Below, in pieces: positions 45,475 through 55,545 of a stretch of DNA of 64,000 nucleotides. The notes beneath the pieces are model-generated. The model had not been told where the DNA came from. It saw nothing but the letters and a program-made list of their open reading frames with translations, and did not search any database. Source of the stretch: Paenibacillus_V sp046244365 (GTDB lineage Bacteria; Bacillota; Bacilli; Paenibacillales; NBRC-103111); NCBI RefSeq assembly GCF_046244365.1, contig NZ_CP176395.1, forward strand, positions 6,944,001 through 7,008,000, written 5' to 3'. The first letter of the stretch is position 1; every line of letters begins with the position of its first letter. The position numbers and the translations under genes are program-made.

Positions 45475-47202
45475 TTAAGAAAGAGCTTTTTTGAGTTCCA
45501 TTACCAATTCGCTTATTATTTTATATTGTAATATTAAAAAGCCATCTTTTTTAAACTGGGGCAGACATCCATTTAAATCCTCGTCCAAAAAACTATAGTA
45601 TGTAGGTTTGAATCTATCCTCTAATGATAAGTGATGGGTAGAATGACGATATAGTTTTATTTTGTGCAAAACCTTTTGTACACCTGGTTGATTTACTTTA
45701 AAATCTGAGAAAAAGTAAACTTTACTGAGCCCCGATCTTTTCCAAACTTTTTCGAAAGTTTCTACAAGTGACTGATTAATAACATTGATAAAAGTTTTAA
45801 ACGTAATTTCATTAGTAGCCAAAGGAGAATCAAGTAACTTCTGAAGATCCGGTATAGATTCATCACCTAAGCAACCAACACCGTTAGCTGATTTTAGTAA
45901 TTCGTCAAATTGGCTAATTAACTCAGTTGCTACAAGTAAATTATCACTTAACCACTTTTGAGAAACTGCAGGTATGTTTTTAATTTCATCTTCTTCCTTG
46001 AGAAATTCTTTCATTATTTCTAATATGTTTTGTTCTGATAAGATATAACCCTTTTCTTTAAAACAATACTTACTTTTAGGCAAATCTATTTGAAATCTTT
46101 CAAAGTCAGTAATAACACCTTCTGTTTCATCAGCAATAACTAATTTATTAGTAAAACTAGGCATTTGTTTAATGATGAGGTTATTTGATCTTTTTAATTT
46201 TCTTAGTTTATCGTATTGCTCTTTAATATATGAACCTGTAAATTCTCTTCCACTGAAGATAACGATTACTTCTACTTTTTTATCTAATGCTCTTTGAATA
46301 CACTCTAGCCAATAATCTGAAAAGCCACAAATATCGATCATTGGAATTGAAACGACCAGCTTTTTCTTAACCATATCTAATAGATTATTCCACTTTGTAA
46401 ATATCTCTCCTGGACCAATACAAGGGTTTTTAATATCTAGATTTTCCATTAAGACTCTATCATTTTGAAAATATTCATCATAACTATTTTTGATTAACTG
46501 AAATCCTCTTTCTTCAAGCATGAAAATCGCCTTTTCATAACCATTTAATACATGTTTTCCATCATAAACCATAAATCGTTTATTTATTCCATCTGAATAA
46601 ATAAGCACACTTAATCTACGGAATTGAGTTTTGCTACCTTCAACATGGTAGATATCAAGTAAATCCCCCTCATATTGATCTTCTTCTTTCGATTTTTTAT
46701 ATACTTGTCTTACCTGCTGTATGTTAATGTTTTGAACAGATGGCTGTTCAATTAATACATTTAATGGTTTTAATCCATTTTCCCTAACTTTTTTGGGTGC
46801 CATATAAGCCCGTTCTTTTTGAACCGTTCCTAAAAGCCCATCAATACCAACATGTAATAGCACTTTCTCATACGTATCCATTTTATTTTCTACAATATAT
46901 TTCTGACCACGCTCCGAGACAAAATGAGTCTTTAACTCAATCAAGTCTTTGTGAACTAAGTTCCACCATGCCTCTGATACTAATGTTTCATCTATTCCAA
47001 GGATATTCGCAAGTTCCTCTTTAACAACGCCCAAGTTCGATAACCTTAATACAAACTCCTCAATTACAGGTAGTGGTTTCTTGCTAATTTCAAGGCAATG
47101 TAGGGTTCTTTTAAAAACCGGAACACCGATTTCAATATATCCAACTAGTTCTAAACCTGGAAGATCATTTGCGTATGTGTCTGCTAATTTTTCAATATTC
47201 AT
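45475..47202 (-). CDS. mkoB: PLD-like protein with degenerate HKD motif, second gene of a Mokosh-like pair
   Basis: 575 residues. The N terminus (about 45-105) looks like winged helices (LSNLGVVKEELANILGIDETLVSEAWW). Residues about 278-372 follow the phospholipase-D fold: KKLVVSIPMIDICGFSDYWLECI, KKVEVIVIFSGRE, then PSFTNKLVIADE. At the catalytic HxK position the sequence is Thr351-Asn-Lys353, and the usual Gly-Ser-x-Asn is DFER, so nuclease activity is doubtful in this copy. Its ATG overlaps the stop of the kinase-helicase gene by one base (TAATG), showing coupled translation. The pairing matches type I Mokosh (helicase-kinase plus PLD). The name is by context. Confidence 0.65.
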   Translation of the reverse strand: MNIEKLADTYANDLPGLELVGYIEIGVPVFKRTLHCLEISKKPLPVIEEFVLRLSNLGVVKEELANILGIDETLVSEAWWNLVHKDLIELKTHFVSERGQKYIVENKMDTYEKVLLHVGIDGLLGTVQKERAYMAPKKVRENGLKPLNVLIEQPSVQNINIQQVRQVYKKSKEEDQYEGDLLDIYHVEGSKTQFRRLSVLIYSDGINKRFMVYDGKHVLNGYEKAIFMLEERGFQLIKNSYDEYFQNDRVLMENLDIKNPCIGPGEIFTKWNNLLDMVKKKLVVSIPMIDICGFSDYWLECIQRALDKKVEVIVIFSGREFTGSYIKEQYDKLRKLKRSNNLIIKQMPSFTNKLVIADETEGVITDFERFQIDLPKSKYCFKEKGYILSEQNILEIMKEFLKEEDEIKNIPAVSQKWLSDNLLVATELISQFDELLKSANGVGCLGDESIPDLQKLLDSPLATNEITFKTFINVINQSLVETFEKVWKRSGLSKVYFFSDFKVNQPGVQKVLHKIKLYRHSTHHLSLEDRFKPTYYSFLDEDLNGCLPQFKKDGFLILQYKIISELVMELKKALS

Positions 47203-50200
47203 TACAGTTCCTCCACGACAGTACCATCAGTATTACGTCTGATATATTGTAGTATGTCTACAAATGGGTTATTCCCTATTACTTCTGCTCTCTCAACAAA
47301 TCGTGCATTTCCAACAATAATCAAGCATGTTTTACCACGTGATAATGCAACATTTAATCTCCTAGAGTCAGACAAGAATCCTAATTTATTATCCTGATTA
47401 TTTCTTACAATACTGTAAATAGCTATATCTGTTTCGGATCCTTGAAAGGCATCAACATTGTTGATAACAATATTAATACTTTTCCATTTATCGATATCAT
47501 AGGGTTTAACTAAATTATTAAGTAATGATTTCTGTGCATCATATCCTGTAATTACTCCAACGGTAATCTTCTTTCCTACCTCTGAGTATTTTCTTTCTAT
47601 CTCATCTAAGCATTTTAAAATCATCTGGGCTTCTGCGTTATTTCTTTTTGATGGCTTTACTTCCTGTTCTATATTATTTGGATGATTTTGCGTGTCAAGC
47701 CAAACAATTGCTTTAGGCCACCATTTCAATGAATGCTCACGCTCTTCAGGCTTTTTCTTAGTTTTTATGTCCGCCTCTGGGTAGAAAACATCCGAAATTA
47801 ATTTAGCAATAGTAGGATGCATTCTAAATTGTGATTGAAGTACAATTTTAGATTCATCTGATATCTTTTCAAACAAATCCTCAAACAAGCTTTTTTCCAA
47901 GTCTGATTTTCTAAATCCGTGTTCTTGTATTATTTCTTTGTCAATGTTTCCATTAATGACAGGTGGTAGCTGTTTATGATCTCCTACAAGAATTATTTTT
48001 TTCCCTTTAACTATTGGAACGAGAAGTTCGGGTGCTGTAGCTCTAGCAGCTTCATCAACAATGACCCAATCAAATGACAAATCACTAAGAGCATGCCTTG
48101 AAGCAATACCAAGACAAGTGGCAGCAATAATTGATGCTTTTTGTGCAAAAATTTCATCGAATTCCTCTAATTTGCCGAGTCTAAGGTGCCATTCTTTTGT
48201 AACTTTAACCAGTGATTTCATTTGTCTAGCTTCAGAACTTAAGAATGCCATTTCAAGATCAACTTCATCTTTATTAAATTCATTTAATGGTCTATCTAAT
48301 TGTTCCAGTTCTCTGGAGATATCTTCTTCATTAAGCATTAATGAACGTTGTAAATAATCTTCTAGTGCAGTTTTAGATTTTTGTTTTACATCAGTAACCC
48401 AATTATTAAGTTGATTAGCCATCAACAAAGACTCAGACTCGTGTGAAATCTTATCGCTTCTACCTACTCTTATTATTTTTTTGTCTGGTAAAAGTTTTGA
48501 AATATTTTTAATAGCGTGATCGACTGCAACATGCGATTGTGAAGTTAGAAGTATTCGTGCATTAGGTTCGGATCTTAATATTTGACAAACTATCTCTGTA
48601 ATCACCGTGGTCTTACCTGTGCCTGGAGGCCCTTGTATAAGAAATACATCTTTTGTTGCTAGTGCACTCTCAACTGCACTTAAATTAGAGTCATCAAGGT
48701 TTTGAAACAATTCCCCTAAAGGTCCGAGATTATTTATGCTTACGATTTGTGGATCATGTAAAATATCTTTTAAATTGGGATTTACGGTATTACCTAGCTT
48801 GATTGCCCTTGCTGCCCTTCTTAATCTACGCAAACTTGTTTCCGCTTGTACTACATCAATTCCCAAAACTCCTCTAGGTGCAATACTTTCTAGATCATCC
48901 ATTATATTTAAACCAATATTAATAATAATTTTATTATTTTCAATACCTTCAAGAGTCCCTACAGTAATTTTTTCATTATTTTTGCTACTCATTTGAATTA
49001 AGTCATTCTTTTCAAAAATGTAATCATGATTCTCAACAATAGCCTCTAAAGTGTAATCCGATATATTTACTTCGAATGATTCATAGATACACACACGTTT
49101 CTTCTTTTGAATCATTAAGAATTCTTCTTCTAAATACGAATTCCAACGACTTAATAGTTTATTCTCATTTTCTTCCCGATTCATTCTGACTTGCCTTTTC
49201 TTTTCTTCTTCATTAACACTTTCCAAAAGTTCTTGGAGCTCGTCACTCATTGGAATTTGCTGATTTTCCTTAACTACTGTCCAATGAGATTCTAATTCAA
49301 TTCCTCGATTATATTCTTTCTCAAACTCTATGTAATCATCAAGGAAAACAACTTTATTAAGTACTAAATGATATTTGTCTTGGGAAATTTTACATTGATA
49401 CTTCACTCGACCTGTTTTACCAATTAAATAATAATTATTCTTATGTAAATAAATACTGCTGCTGCTCAAGTCATTAGAGATAAAACGTAATGCATGATCT
49501 AATCCAGAGTAATCAATAATACCCAATTCGTATAACTGCCTTGTAGCATAGTTTGGCATCTTGATATAATAGTTTCTTTTTTGAGATACGAGTTGTATAT
49601 ATAATGTTTTTGCTTGTCGAATAACCGTGTGAACGCTTACGGGTCTTTTAGTGTAATCAGATCTAGTCATTTCAATTATCAATGACTTAATTACTTCTTC
49701 ACAATTCATCTGTTGTACCTGGGAATGAAAAAGTTCCTTATTTGGAACAGGATCTTTATTTGTAATAAGGTAGTACAACACAGCACCTAGAGAGAAAATA
49801 TCACTTTCTACACGAACATCACTACGTAAAAGTTGCTCCGGAGAAGCGTAAGAAGTTGTCATGTAATCCTTTAATGTCTCATTATGGTCATAGGCCCTAC
49901 CTAAAATCTTACTAATTCCAAAATCAATTATCTTCACTTCACCATTATTTCCAACGAGAATATTAGATGGTTTTAAGTCACGATGTACAATATTATTTTT
50001 ATGAGCCTCAGAAATACCATAGAGAATACCCAAAAATACTTTTAATACATCATCAACACTTAGTTGGTTATTTGTAACATAATCCTTTAAATTTTGGCCA
50101 TCAAAGCGTTCTGTTACTATATATAAAGTCTCATTTTCTATTCCTGATTCAATAAAAGAAATAATATTAGGATGTTTAAGTTTACTTAGTGCGTCTGTCT

Positions 50201-50381
50201 CTCTTTGAAAAAGTTCTTTTATATCGGTTTTAAGTTCCGTATCAACATTTAAACTCAACTGTTTTAAGGTTACCAATTGGGATTTATTTCTTAAATCCTT
50301 GGCTATCCACACTTTACTGCTTCTGGAACCCCTGCCATTATCAAGCCGTGAAATGGGCTCATATCTATTACCAATAATCAT
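47202..50381 (-). CDS. mkoA: Ser/Thr protein kinase fused to SF1 helicase (Mokosh MkoA-like)
   Basis: 1059 residues from the ATG after GAGGTG (50381). The kinase domain (1-260) is intact: Lys40, Glu61, HRDLKPSN 133-140, DFG 153-155, SPE 180-182. After a linker with a charged coiled segment (about 380-430), the COG1112/UPF1-type helicase shows Walker A GPPGTGKTT from 584, DEAA 776-779, GDHKQLPP 800-807, QFRMHP 851-856, VDAFQGSE 976-983 and RRLNVALSRGK 1007-1017. A helicase-kinase fusion followed by a PLD gene is the published make-up of type I Mokosh anti-phage systems. The kinase probably regulates the response and the helicase senses nucleic acid. It lies inside the transposon. Confidence 0.85.
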   Translation of the reverse strand: MIIGNRYEPISRLDNGRGSRSSKVWIAKDLRNKSQLVTLKQLSLNVDTELKTDIKELFQRETDALSKLKHPNIISFIESGIENETLYIVTERFDGQNLKDYVTNNQLSVDDVLKVFLGILYGISEAHKNNIVHRDLKPSNILVGNNGEVKIIDFGISKILGRAYDHNETLKDYMTTSYASPEQLLRSDVRVESDIFSLGAVLYYLITNKDPVPNKELFHSQVQQMNCEEVIKSLIIEMTRSDYTKRPVSVHTVIRQAKTLYIQLVSQKRNYYIKMPNYATRQLYELGIIDYSGLDHALRFISNDLSSSSIYLHKNNYYLIGKTGRVKYQCKISQDKYHLVLNKVVFLDDYIEFEKEYNRGIELESHWTVVKENQQIPMSDELQELLESVNEEEKKRQVRMNREENENKLLSRWNSYLEEEFLMIQKKKRVCIYESFEVNISDYTLEAIVENHDYIFEKNDLIQMSSKNNEKITVGTLEGIENNKIIINIGLNIMDDLESIAPRGVLGIDVVQAETSLRRLRRAARAIKLGNTVNPNLKDILHDPQIVSINNLGPLGELFQNLDDSNLSAVESALATKDVFLIQGPPGTGKTTVITEIVCQILRSEPNARILLTSQSHVAVDHAIKNISKLLPDKKIIRVGRSDKISHESESLLMANQLNNWVTDVKQKSKTALEDYLQRSLMLNEEDISRELEQLDRPLNEFNKDEVDLEMAFLSSEARQMKSLVKVTKEWHLRLGKLEEFDEIFAQKASIIAATCLGIASRHALSDLSFDWVIVDEAARATAPELLVPIVKGKKIILVGDHKQLPPVINGNIDKEIIQEHGFRKSDLEKSLFEDLFEKISDESKIVLQSQFRMHPTIAKLISDVFYPEADIKTKKKPEEREHSLKWWPKAIVWLDTQNHPNNIEQEVKPSKRNNAEAQMILKCLDEIERKYSEVGKKITVGVITGYDAQKSLLNNLVKPYDIDKWKSINIVINNVDAFQGSETDIAIYSIVRNNQDNKLGFLSDSRRLNVALSRGKTCLIIVGNARFVERAEVIGNNPFVDILQYIRRNTDGTVVEEL

Positions 50382-50565
50382 TTTGCACCTCAGAATTATA
50401 ATTTTCACTAAAAAGTACGGCACAATATTGTCTTACGAAACATTTTTAAAATAAAATTCATCAATATAATCCACAAGTCCTATTCTACCAAAAATCTACA
50501 TATTTTCCCATCATTCGTTATCATTATTTATTTTTTCATTACAATGTGATTTAATTACTCAACTT

Positions 50566-51976
50566 TCGCAGAGCCAAAATCGGCTTAACAGCACATGAAG
50601 CTTGGCTTTGAAGTCAATTGGATAGTCGGATTGACGAAAATAGAAAAACACCTCTTTGTTTGGTAAAGTGAGAGTGTCGAAGTCTACACTACCACACAGA
50701 AGAGGTGTCTTCTCTATGATAGAGTAAAAGCAATCCCTTGATCAACTGCCAAAAGAAATCAAACCGGCTTTTCAAGAATTGAACGTCATCAAACATTTGA
50801 ATGGCGCGGGTTTCAAGAAGAAATTTGGATTTACTTGCGCGTACTTATTTCGACTTGTGTTTGTTCTTTTATTTCGTCAGAAGAACTGGTTTCGCCTACC
50901 GGAGAGCAATAAAAGCGAGTCATTCCCGGGAAAGGATTCCCTGTACCGATTCCTGAATCATAGCGAGTACTCATGGCGGAGATTCTTGTTGTCGTTGAGT
51001 AGTGAAACCATTCAACGCGTTGAGAAGTTGAACTCCGGCGATCGGGTACGGCGTTCATCTTTGACGACTCGATGTTCGGAACGTAACCGAAGCAAAAAAG
51101 TGGAGATGCTGGCCCGCTTTAAGGATCATGCGACGGGCACATTCTACAAGGGGTTTAGCATGCTGACGATGGGCTGGTCGGATGGCCATTCGTTCATCCC
51201 GGTAGATTTTAGCTTACTGAGCTCCTTGAAGTCCGGCATCAACGGCAGCTTGAGGGAATCGATAAGAGAACTTCCGGCTACAAGCGTCGCCAAGAAGCGC
51301 TTCTCACCGCACCACAGGTTATCGCCGCTATGCTGGACCGCGCGATTGCGGCGGGGATGACGGCTTCTTACACCCTAATGGACAGCTGGTTTACCCATGC
51401 GCCTCTAATTCAAGAAGTCGTGAATCGCGGACTCCATGTGATTGGCATGGTTAAAAATGATAACAGGCGCTACATTGTAGACGGACAAAGACTTTGCTTG
51501 AAGTCGCTGTATGAAGCAGCACCGCGGGTGGAAGGCAAGAATCGTAACATTCTACGTCTTGTTCGAACCAAGCTTGCTCCTGGCATCCCCGTAACGGTGT
51601 TGTTTGTCCGCCATCGTTCCAAGAAAAACGAGTGGCTCGCCATCCTTACGACCGACCTCACCTTAAGAGCAGAGGAAATCTTCCGGATAAACAAGATGCG
51701 CTGGGACATTGAAGTTTTCTTCAAATGCGCTAAGTCTCTTTTGCGTCTGCAAAAAGAGTTTCAGGGCCGTTCGTACGACTTGCTGGTAAGTCATACGACG
51801 ATTGTGTTTTCGCGCTACATTTTGCTTGCTTGGCAGCATCGGCAGAGCACCGATCAACGGTCTTTTGGCGGGCTGTTTTGTTTGCTCTGTGATGAAGTCG
51901 GTACGATCGACTGGGTGCTTGTCCTAGAACAACTGGTCGATTTGATCAAAGACAACTGGCATTTGGTCTAAAAACA
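50566..51976 (+). mobile_element. Decayed IS4-family insertion sequence inside the transposon
   Basis: Spans the transposase pseudogene and the 150 bp before it, which contains a GC-richer segment starting near ACTCAACTTTCGCAGAG and an ACACCTCT/AGAGGTGT inverted pair at about 50650-50710. No matching inverted repeat follows the transposase, whose end runs directly into the neighbouring gene, so the right end seems lost. Exact borders are uncertain. Its base composition contrasts with the AT-rich host element. Confidence 0.65.
50716..51971 (+). pseudogene. IS4-family transposase, inactivated
   Basis: The natural start ATG at 50716 is followed by an in-frame TAA at codon 4 (50725). The protein then continues KQSLDQLPKEIKPAFQELNVIKH. 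A pair of compensating shifts (about 51047 and 51075) scrambles the stretch that should read FIFDDSMF, destroying the first catalytic Asp. A third shift near 51246-51258 moves the rest to another frame, where DRAIAAGMTASYTLMDSWF and the IS4 signature RINKMRWDIEVFFK lie. Several independent lesions show it is long dead. Confidence 0.88.
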
Positions 51977-52870
51977 TTAGTCTGTAGTTAATGCCAAAAA
52001 CATTTTATATACTCGTTCTGCCCGCCGCAAAAGGGAGAGACATTGGACATAATTAATTTTATTCTTATTATGAGCGAAGTCATTTCTAATAAACTTGAAA
52101 ATAGTATTCAGTTCTTCTTGATATAACTTTATATATGGGGTGGTTAATCCGGAGTTTTTCTGAATGAGTTGCTTCAGATGATAATCCAATAACGATCTAC
52201 CGTATTTGGTTACTTTATGGTGGCTTTTAATCTCGTCCTCGATAAAGACCAAGACATCTCTTACGGCAGTATCGAAATACTGGATCTCAACAAGTTTGAT
52301 TACCCATTCTAGGTGTGCATGCCATTTAAATTCTTCCCCTAAATATACTTGCTTTAAGGCTTCAAATCCCTTCTCAGTTACTTTCATTCCAGTATCTAAG
52401 ATTTGCGCCATTTTGGGATAAGGGCTTTCCTCAATAATATCTGTTACTAATGGTTTAGGGAAAAATATATCACCTGAAGGCGTATGAACGTAAAAACCCG
52501 AATCTTTTTCAGTAACCGCATATCCAATAGACAAATTACTTTTTTTAAACGTTTCATAACAAAGTAGACGATACTCTAAATCGTCCTCTTCAAAAACACC
52601 CTGGAGAAGCCCTTGTCTTTTAAGAACTATTAAATCTTCATCCCATATTGAAACATAAAATTCCCCAGACATACCCACTTTAAAAAGCTTACAAAAGTCT
52701 ACCCCATCATCCAAGTGAAATCTCGTATTGTCTGGATAATTACAGAGAACTTCCAAAGCTATCACCCATCCATGACCAGGCGGGTATATTGGCCAGTCGG
52801 CGTGTATTGCTTCAAAACCATATTCATAATACATACCATTCGTAATAAAAAAGTTCTCATTTTTACTCAT
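51977..52870 (-). CDS. HEPN-motif protein, possible abortive-infection RNase
   Basis: 297 residues. The N-terminal 150 residues are a beta-rich domain I cannot name. The C-terminal 100 residues are helical, contain AVRDVLVFIEDEI, and end with FIRNDFAHNK: Arg262-Asn-x3-His267-Asn fits the HEPN R-x4-6-H catalytic motif, as in Abi-type and TIGR02391-like proteins. AAGGGAGA precedes the ATG. The stop lies 5 bp from the IS4 remnant, so the natural C terminus may have been trimmed or replaced. Likely a defence effector given its place in the transposon; RNase activity is inferred from the motif only. Confidence 0.6.
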   Translation of the reverse strand: MSKNENFFITNGMYYEYGFEAIHADWPIYPPGHGWVIALEVLCNYPDNTRFHLDDGVDFCKLFKVGMSGEFYVSIWDEDLIVLKRQGLLQGVFEEDDLEYRLLCYETFKKSNLSIGYAVTEKDSGFYVHTPSGDIFFPKPLVTDIIEESPYPKMAQILDTGMKVTEKGFEALKQVYLGEEFKWHAHLEWVIKLVEIQYFDTAVRDVLVFIEDEIKSHHKVTKYGRSLLDYHLKQLIQKNSGLTTPYIKLYQEELNTIFKFIRNDFAHNKNKINYVQCLSLLRRAERVYKMFLALTTD

Positions 52871-53091
52871 TACAATCTCCCTTTACTCGGTTTAATCTAA
52901 TAGCTAAAATTGTGAGATCTCCAAACATCCAAAATATACCTATAATGATATTTTTGCAATCGAATTTCTCGAGTGTTTATAACTATCCTACTACCCGATA
53001 ACGCAGCAAAGCTGCCGCTTGTTCGCTGCGGCAGCCTCGTAGTGTGTTGTATTCAGCACTTGTTACCCGTTACTTTGAGCGCGTTGTCCCC

Positions 53092-53670
53092 CTATACCAA
53101 CTTACCTGAGGAAGCCAAAGCTACGTTATTTGCATAATTCAATTGTCTTAACAACAAACAGTTTACCTTTAATATAGTACCAAGAGTCACTTGCTTTCGA
53201 TTAACATTAACTTCGTAATAAACTCCCAATCCGTATCTACAAACATGTTCTGGGAGAGTAGTGCCATCAAAAGACCAAACGTCATCAAATGTATCTTTAG
53301 TCAATGCAATTAAACGATTTTTATCTTTGAGCTTTTCCGATTTCTTATTTGTTGACTTTTTCATTTCAATGGCGATTAAATTATCCTCATTCAAACACCT
53401 TCCTCTACTATGTATTATTAGATCGCAATTGATCGCTATTGCTTTGAAATCTTCATTTACAATAGTCTTAACCTTTCCCATATTCCTATTATATTCAACG
53501 TCTACATAATAGTTTGAGAAGTCAGTTCCTTTTATCTCTTCATATAAATATAGCATTAATGCCCCACATAATGTCCGCTCAGATACTCCGCTTGTAATAA
53601 GATCTGACTGCAAATTAAGAAATTTACTGTTTGCTGTCTCAAAGAGACCTATCCGTTTTTCATGCATCAT
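53092..53670 (-). CDS. PD-(D/E)XK-like nuclease fold protein
   Basis: 192 residues. A restriction-endonuclease-like core is suggested by YYVDVEYNRN (54-63), then NCDLIIHSRG with Asp83, then NLIAIEMKKS with Glu102 and Lys104, the D...ExK arrangement. An N-terminal helix (SERTLCGALMLYLYEEI) could provide the first acidic residue. No methyltransferase or helicase partner is adjacent. An ATG one codon in fits AGAGGT spacing slightly better. It may be a stand-alone defence nuclease or the partner of the membrane protein upstream. Confidence 0.6.
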   Translation of the reverse strand: MMHEKRIGLFETANSKFLNLQSDLITSGVSERTLCGALMLYLYEEIKGTDFSNYYVDVEYNRNMGKVKTIVNEDFKAIAINCDLIIHSRGRCLNEDNLIAIEMKKSTNKKSEKLKDKNRLIALTKDTFDDVWSFDGTTLPEHVCRYGLGVYYEVNVNRKQVTLGTILKVNCLLLRQLNYANNVALASSGKLV

Positions 53671-53809
53671 TTTACCTCTTTTAAGAATCTGTCTAGTTGG
53701 TTATTTCATTAGCGAATTAATATTTTTAGCGCTAAACGAGCTAACGTGCAAATTTAGCATATGCTGTTCTTCTTCCAAAACATCGGACATCCACTTTTTC
53801 AAAAGCAAG

Positions 53810-54421
53810 TTATTTTAAATCTATCGTTTTTCTCCCATTAGAACTTTCCCTAATCTTAATTTTGTGTGGATCGAGTATCACCCTATGTAAATGATCGCTG
53901 TTAAATGTAGGTAATTTTTCGTACTTTTTCACTATATCACTTGTAAATATATTTGAAAGAGTACCCAAGGGTTTAATTAATATAATGGCATCTCCAAACA
54001 ATCGGAGCATCCTTCCATACGATAACAAACCGGTTACAAATTCAATTTTCAGGTTTTCTTTTTTACAATACTCAACAACATTGACCATCTTCCGATTGAA
54101 CTCCAGCAACGTCTTAATATTCTCTGCAATATGAATTTCAAAAGTATTATCAAACCGCCTGTAACCTGCTATTTCGTATTCTTTTCTAACCTTTTTTTGA
54201 TAACAAAGGATGTAGTAGAAGTACCAAGCGTAATACAAGAGTAATAAATAAAAGGGAACTTGAATTACTGTAAATCCAAAGAGAGTACCTGACAGAATAA
54301 GCAGAAGTATAACAACTAGAGCACGCATAATAATTGCAGTATATCTGACCCCAAGAAGCAGTAGTGTTATTGATTTAATTATTCGCATCTTCAGTCCCGA
54401 CTTATTTATTATTTTTTTCAT
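53810..54421 (-). CDS. Hypothetical membrane protein with cytoplasmic domain
   Basis: 203 residues: two hydrophobic helices (AIIMRALVVILLLILSGTLFG and VIQVPFYLLLLYYAWYFYYILCY), then about 125 mostly charged residues with IHIAENIKTLLEFNRKMVNVVEYCKKEN and FVTGLLSYGRMLRLFGDAIILIKPLG. Not recognised. The start codon is uncertain since no good ribosome-binding site precedes 54421; an internal ATG at 54388 is possible. A membrane protein upstream of a nuclease gene in a defence transposon could be a membrane effector, but that is conjecture. Confidence 0.5.
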   Translation of the reverse strand: MKKIINKSGLKMRIIKSITLLLLGVRYTAIIMRALVVILLLILSGTLFGFTVIQVPFYLLLLYYAWYFYYILCYQKKVRKEYEIAGYRRFDNTFEIHIAENIKTLLEFNRKMVNVVEYCKKENLKIEFVTGLLSYGRMLRLFGDAIILIKPLGTLSNIFTSDIVKKYEKLPTFNSDHLHRVILDPHKIKIRESSNGRKTIDLK

Positions 54422-55292
54422 TATTGACCATTCGACACTTATTGACTATATTCCTTTTAACACACTAGAGCAACGATTTAAGTTTCTCTATCATGTATTT
54501 ATCAAATGAAAAGGTAAGTAATTTATCAAAATGTGAATGTAAGTAGGCACCGCCACTTCCTAACAAGGAGAAGATTATATTTTGATTAGCATAAACAAGG
54601 AGCTATTGTACGGAATTCGGTTCGAAGTCTTGAAACCTTAAGCTATACCGTTACGATTTCAGAAGTCTCCTAATCTACTGCGGATCATCAATATCCTAGA
54701 CGCTGCACATTTTAAAAGAATGAGCTGCGTCTTCTTCAGTATTGTCTTTTTACCCAGGAATCGAAGTGAATTTTCATGGTAGTTGAATAGCAAAAAGAGA
54801 CCCACAGCAACGGGCTGAGGGTCTGAGTTTTATATTTAGAAGGAGTTGATTTTTATTATAGACTTAATTCATTAATAGCACATGAAAATAAGATTTAAAT
54901 CTTGTTACATTTACTCTCTCGTTTTTCGATAGATTAATGTTTTTCTGGCTAACTAAGCCAACCTTGATTATCTGCTTCTAATTACTTAGTTTTTCAAATT
55001 GCTGGATTAGTTATTATTGTATAAAGCAATAAAATTGGTTGACAAAAAATTGAATTTGTAATTAGTAGCCCCAATAACCTTCCTTGAAGGAAAGAAAGCA
55101 ACTTAACGTATATTAATTCTCAGCTTGGGTATCAGACCCATCCTCGATCTTGTACAAGAATGATGAAAAACACTAAATACACGCAATCAAACCGTTATAT
55201 TAGAACTCAAGATTTGTTGCTCCTAAGTTTAAGTTTTATTATTTCAAAGGCTTCCATTTGATTATTGGTATTCAATTCTCTGAAATCCTAAA
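54422..55292. other. Gene-poor 870-bp stretch within the transposon
   Basis: No open frame of note on either strand. A hairpin at 54797-54824 (see terminator) is the only structure seen. It may hold regulatory RNA or the decayed remains of lost genes, possibly the transposition module, but nothing can be read. Confidence 0.4.
54797..54824 (-). terminator. Terminator-like hairpin in the gene-poor stretch
   Basis: AGACCC and CAGC pair with GCTG and GGGTCT around AACG. On the minus strand it is followed by CTTTTTGC, so it could end the XRE gene transcript about 470 nt after its stop. Confidence 0.6.
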
Positions 55293-55535
55293 TTATTCCA
55301 AATTTATTAGATCATAAACTATTTTATTTTGACTCTCAGTTCCATTTAATAACCATTCAAGTGGACATCCGAATTTCAAATGAATAGAAACAGCAGTTTC
55401 TACTGAAGGCTTACTATTTCCCGATTCTATATCACTTAAACTACCTTGAGAAACTCCTATTAACTTTGCAAATTCAATTTGGTTAAGGTTATGTATTTTT
55501 CTGAGTCGTCGTACGTTTCCCCCAATGACATTCAA
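55293..55535 (-). CDS. XRE/Cro-CI-type helix-turn-helix regulator
   Basis: 80 residues from a TTG at 55535 preceded by GGGGG; a TTG four codons earlier is the alternative. The single domain is a classic Cro/CI helix-turn-helix: GGNVRRLRKIHNLNQIEFAKLIGVSQGSLSDIESGNSKPS, with VSIHLKFGCPLEWLLNG completing the bundle (quoted in parts). It is the first gene inside the right end of the transposon, with a palindromic operator just before it. It could control the element's cargo. Confidence 0.82.
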   Translation of the reverse strand: MNVIGGNVRRLRKIHNLNQIEFAKLIGVSQGSLSDIESGNSKPSVETAVSIHLKFGCPLEWLLNGTESQNKIVYDLINLE

Positions 55536-55545
55536 AAAAACCCCC

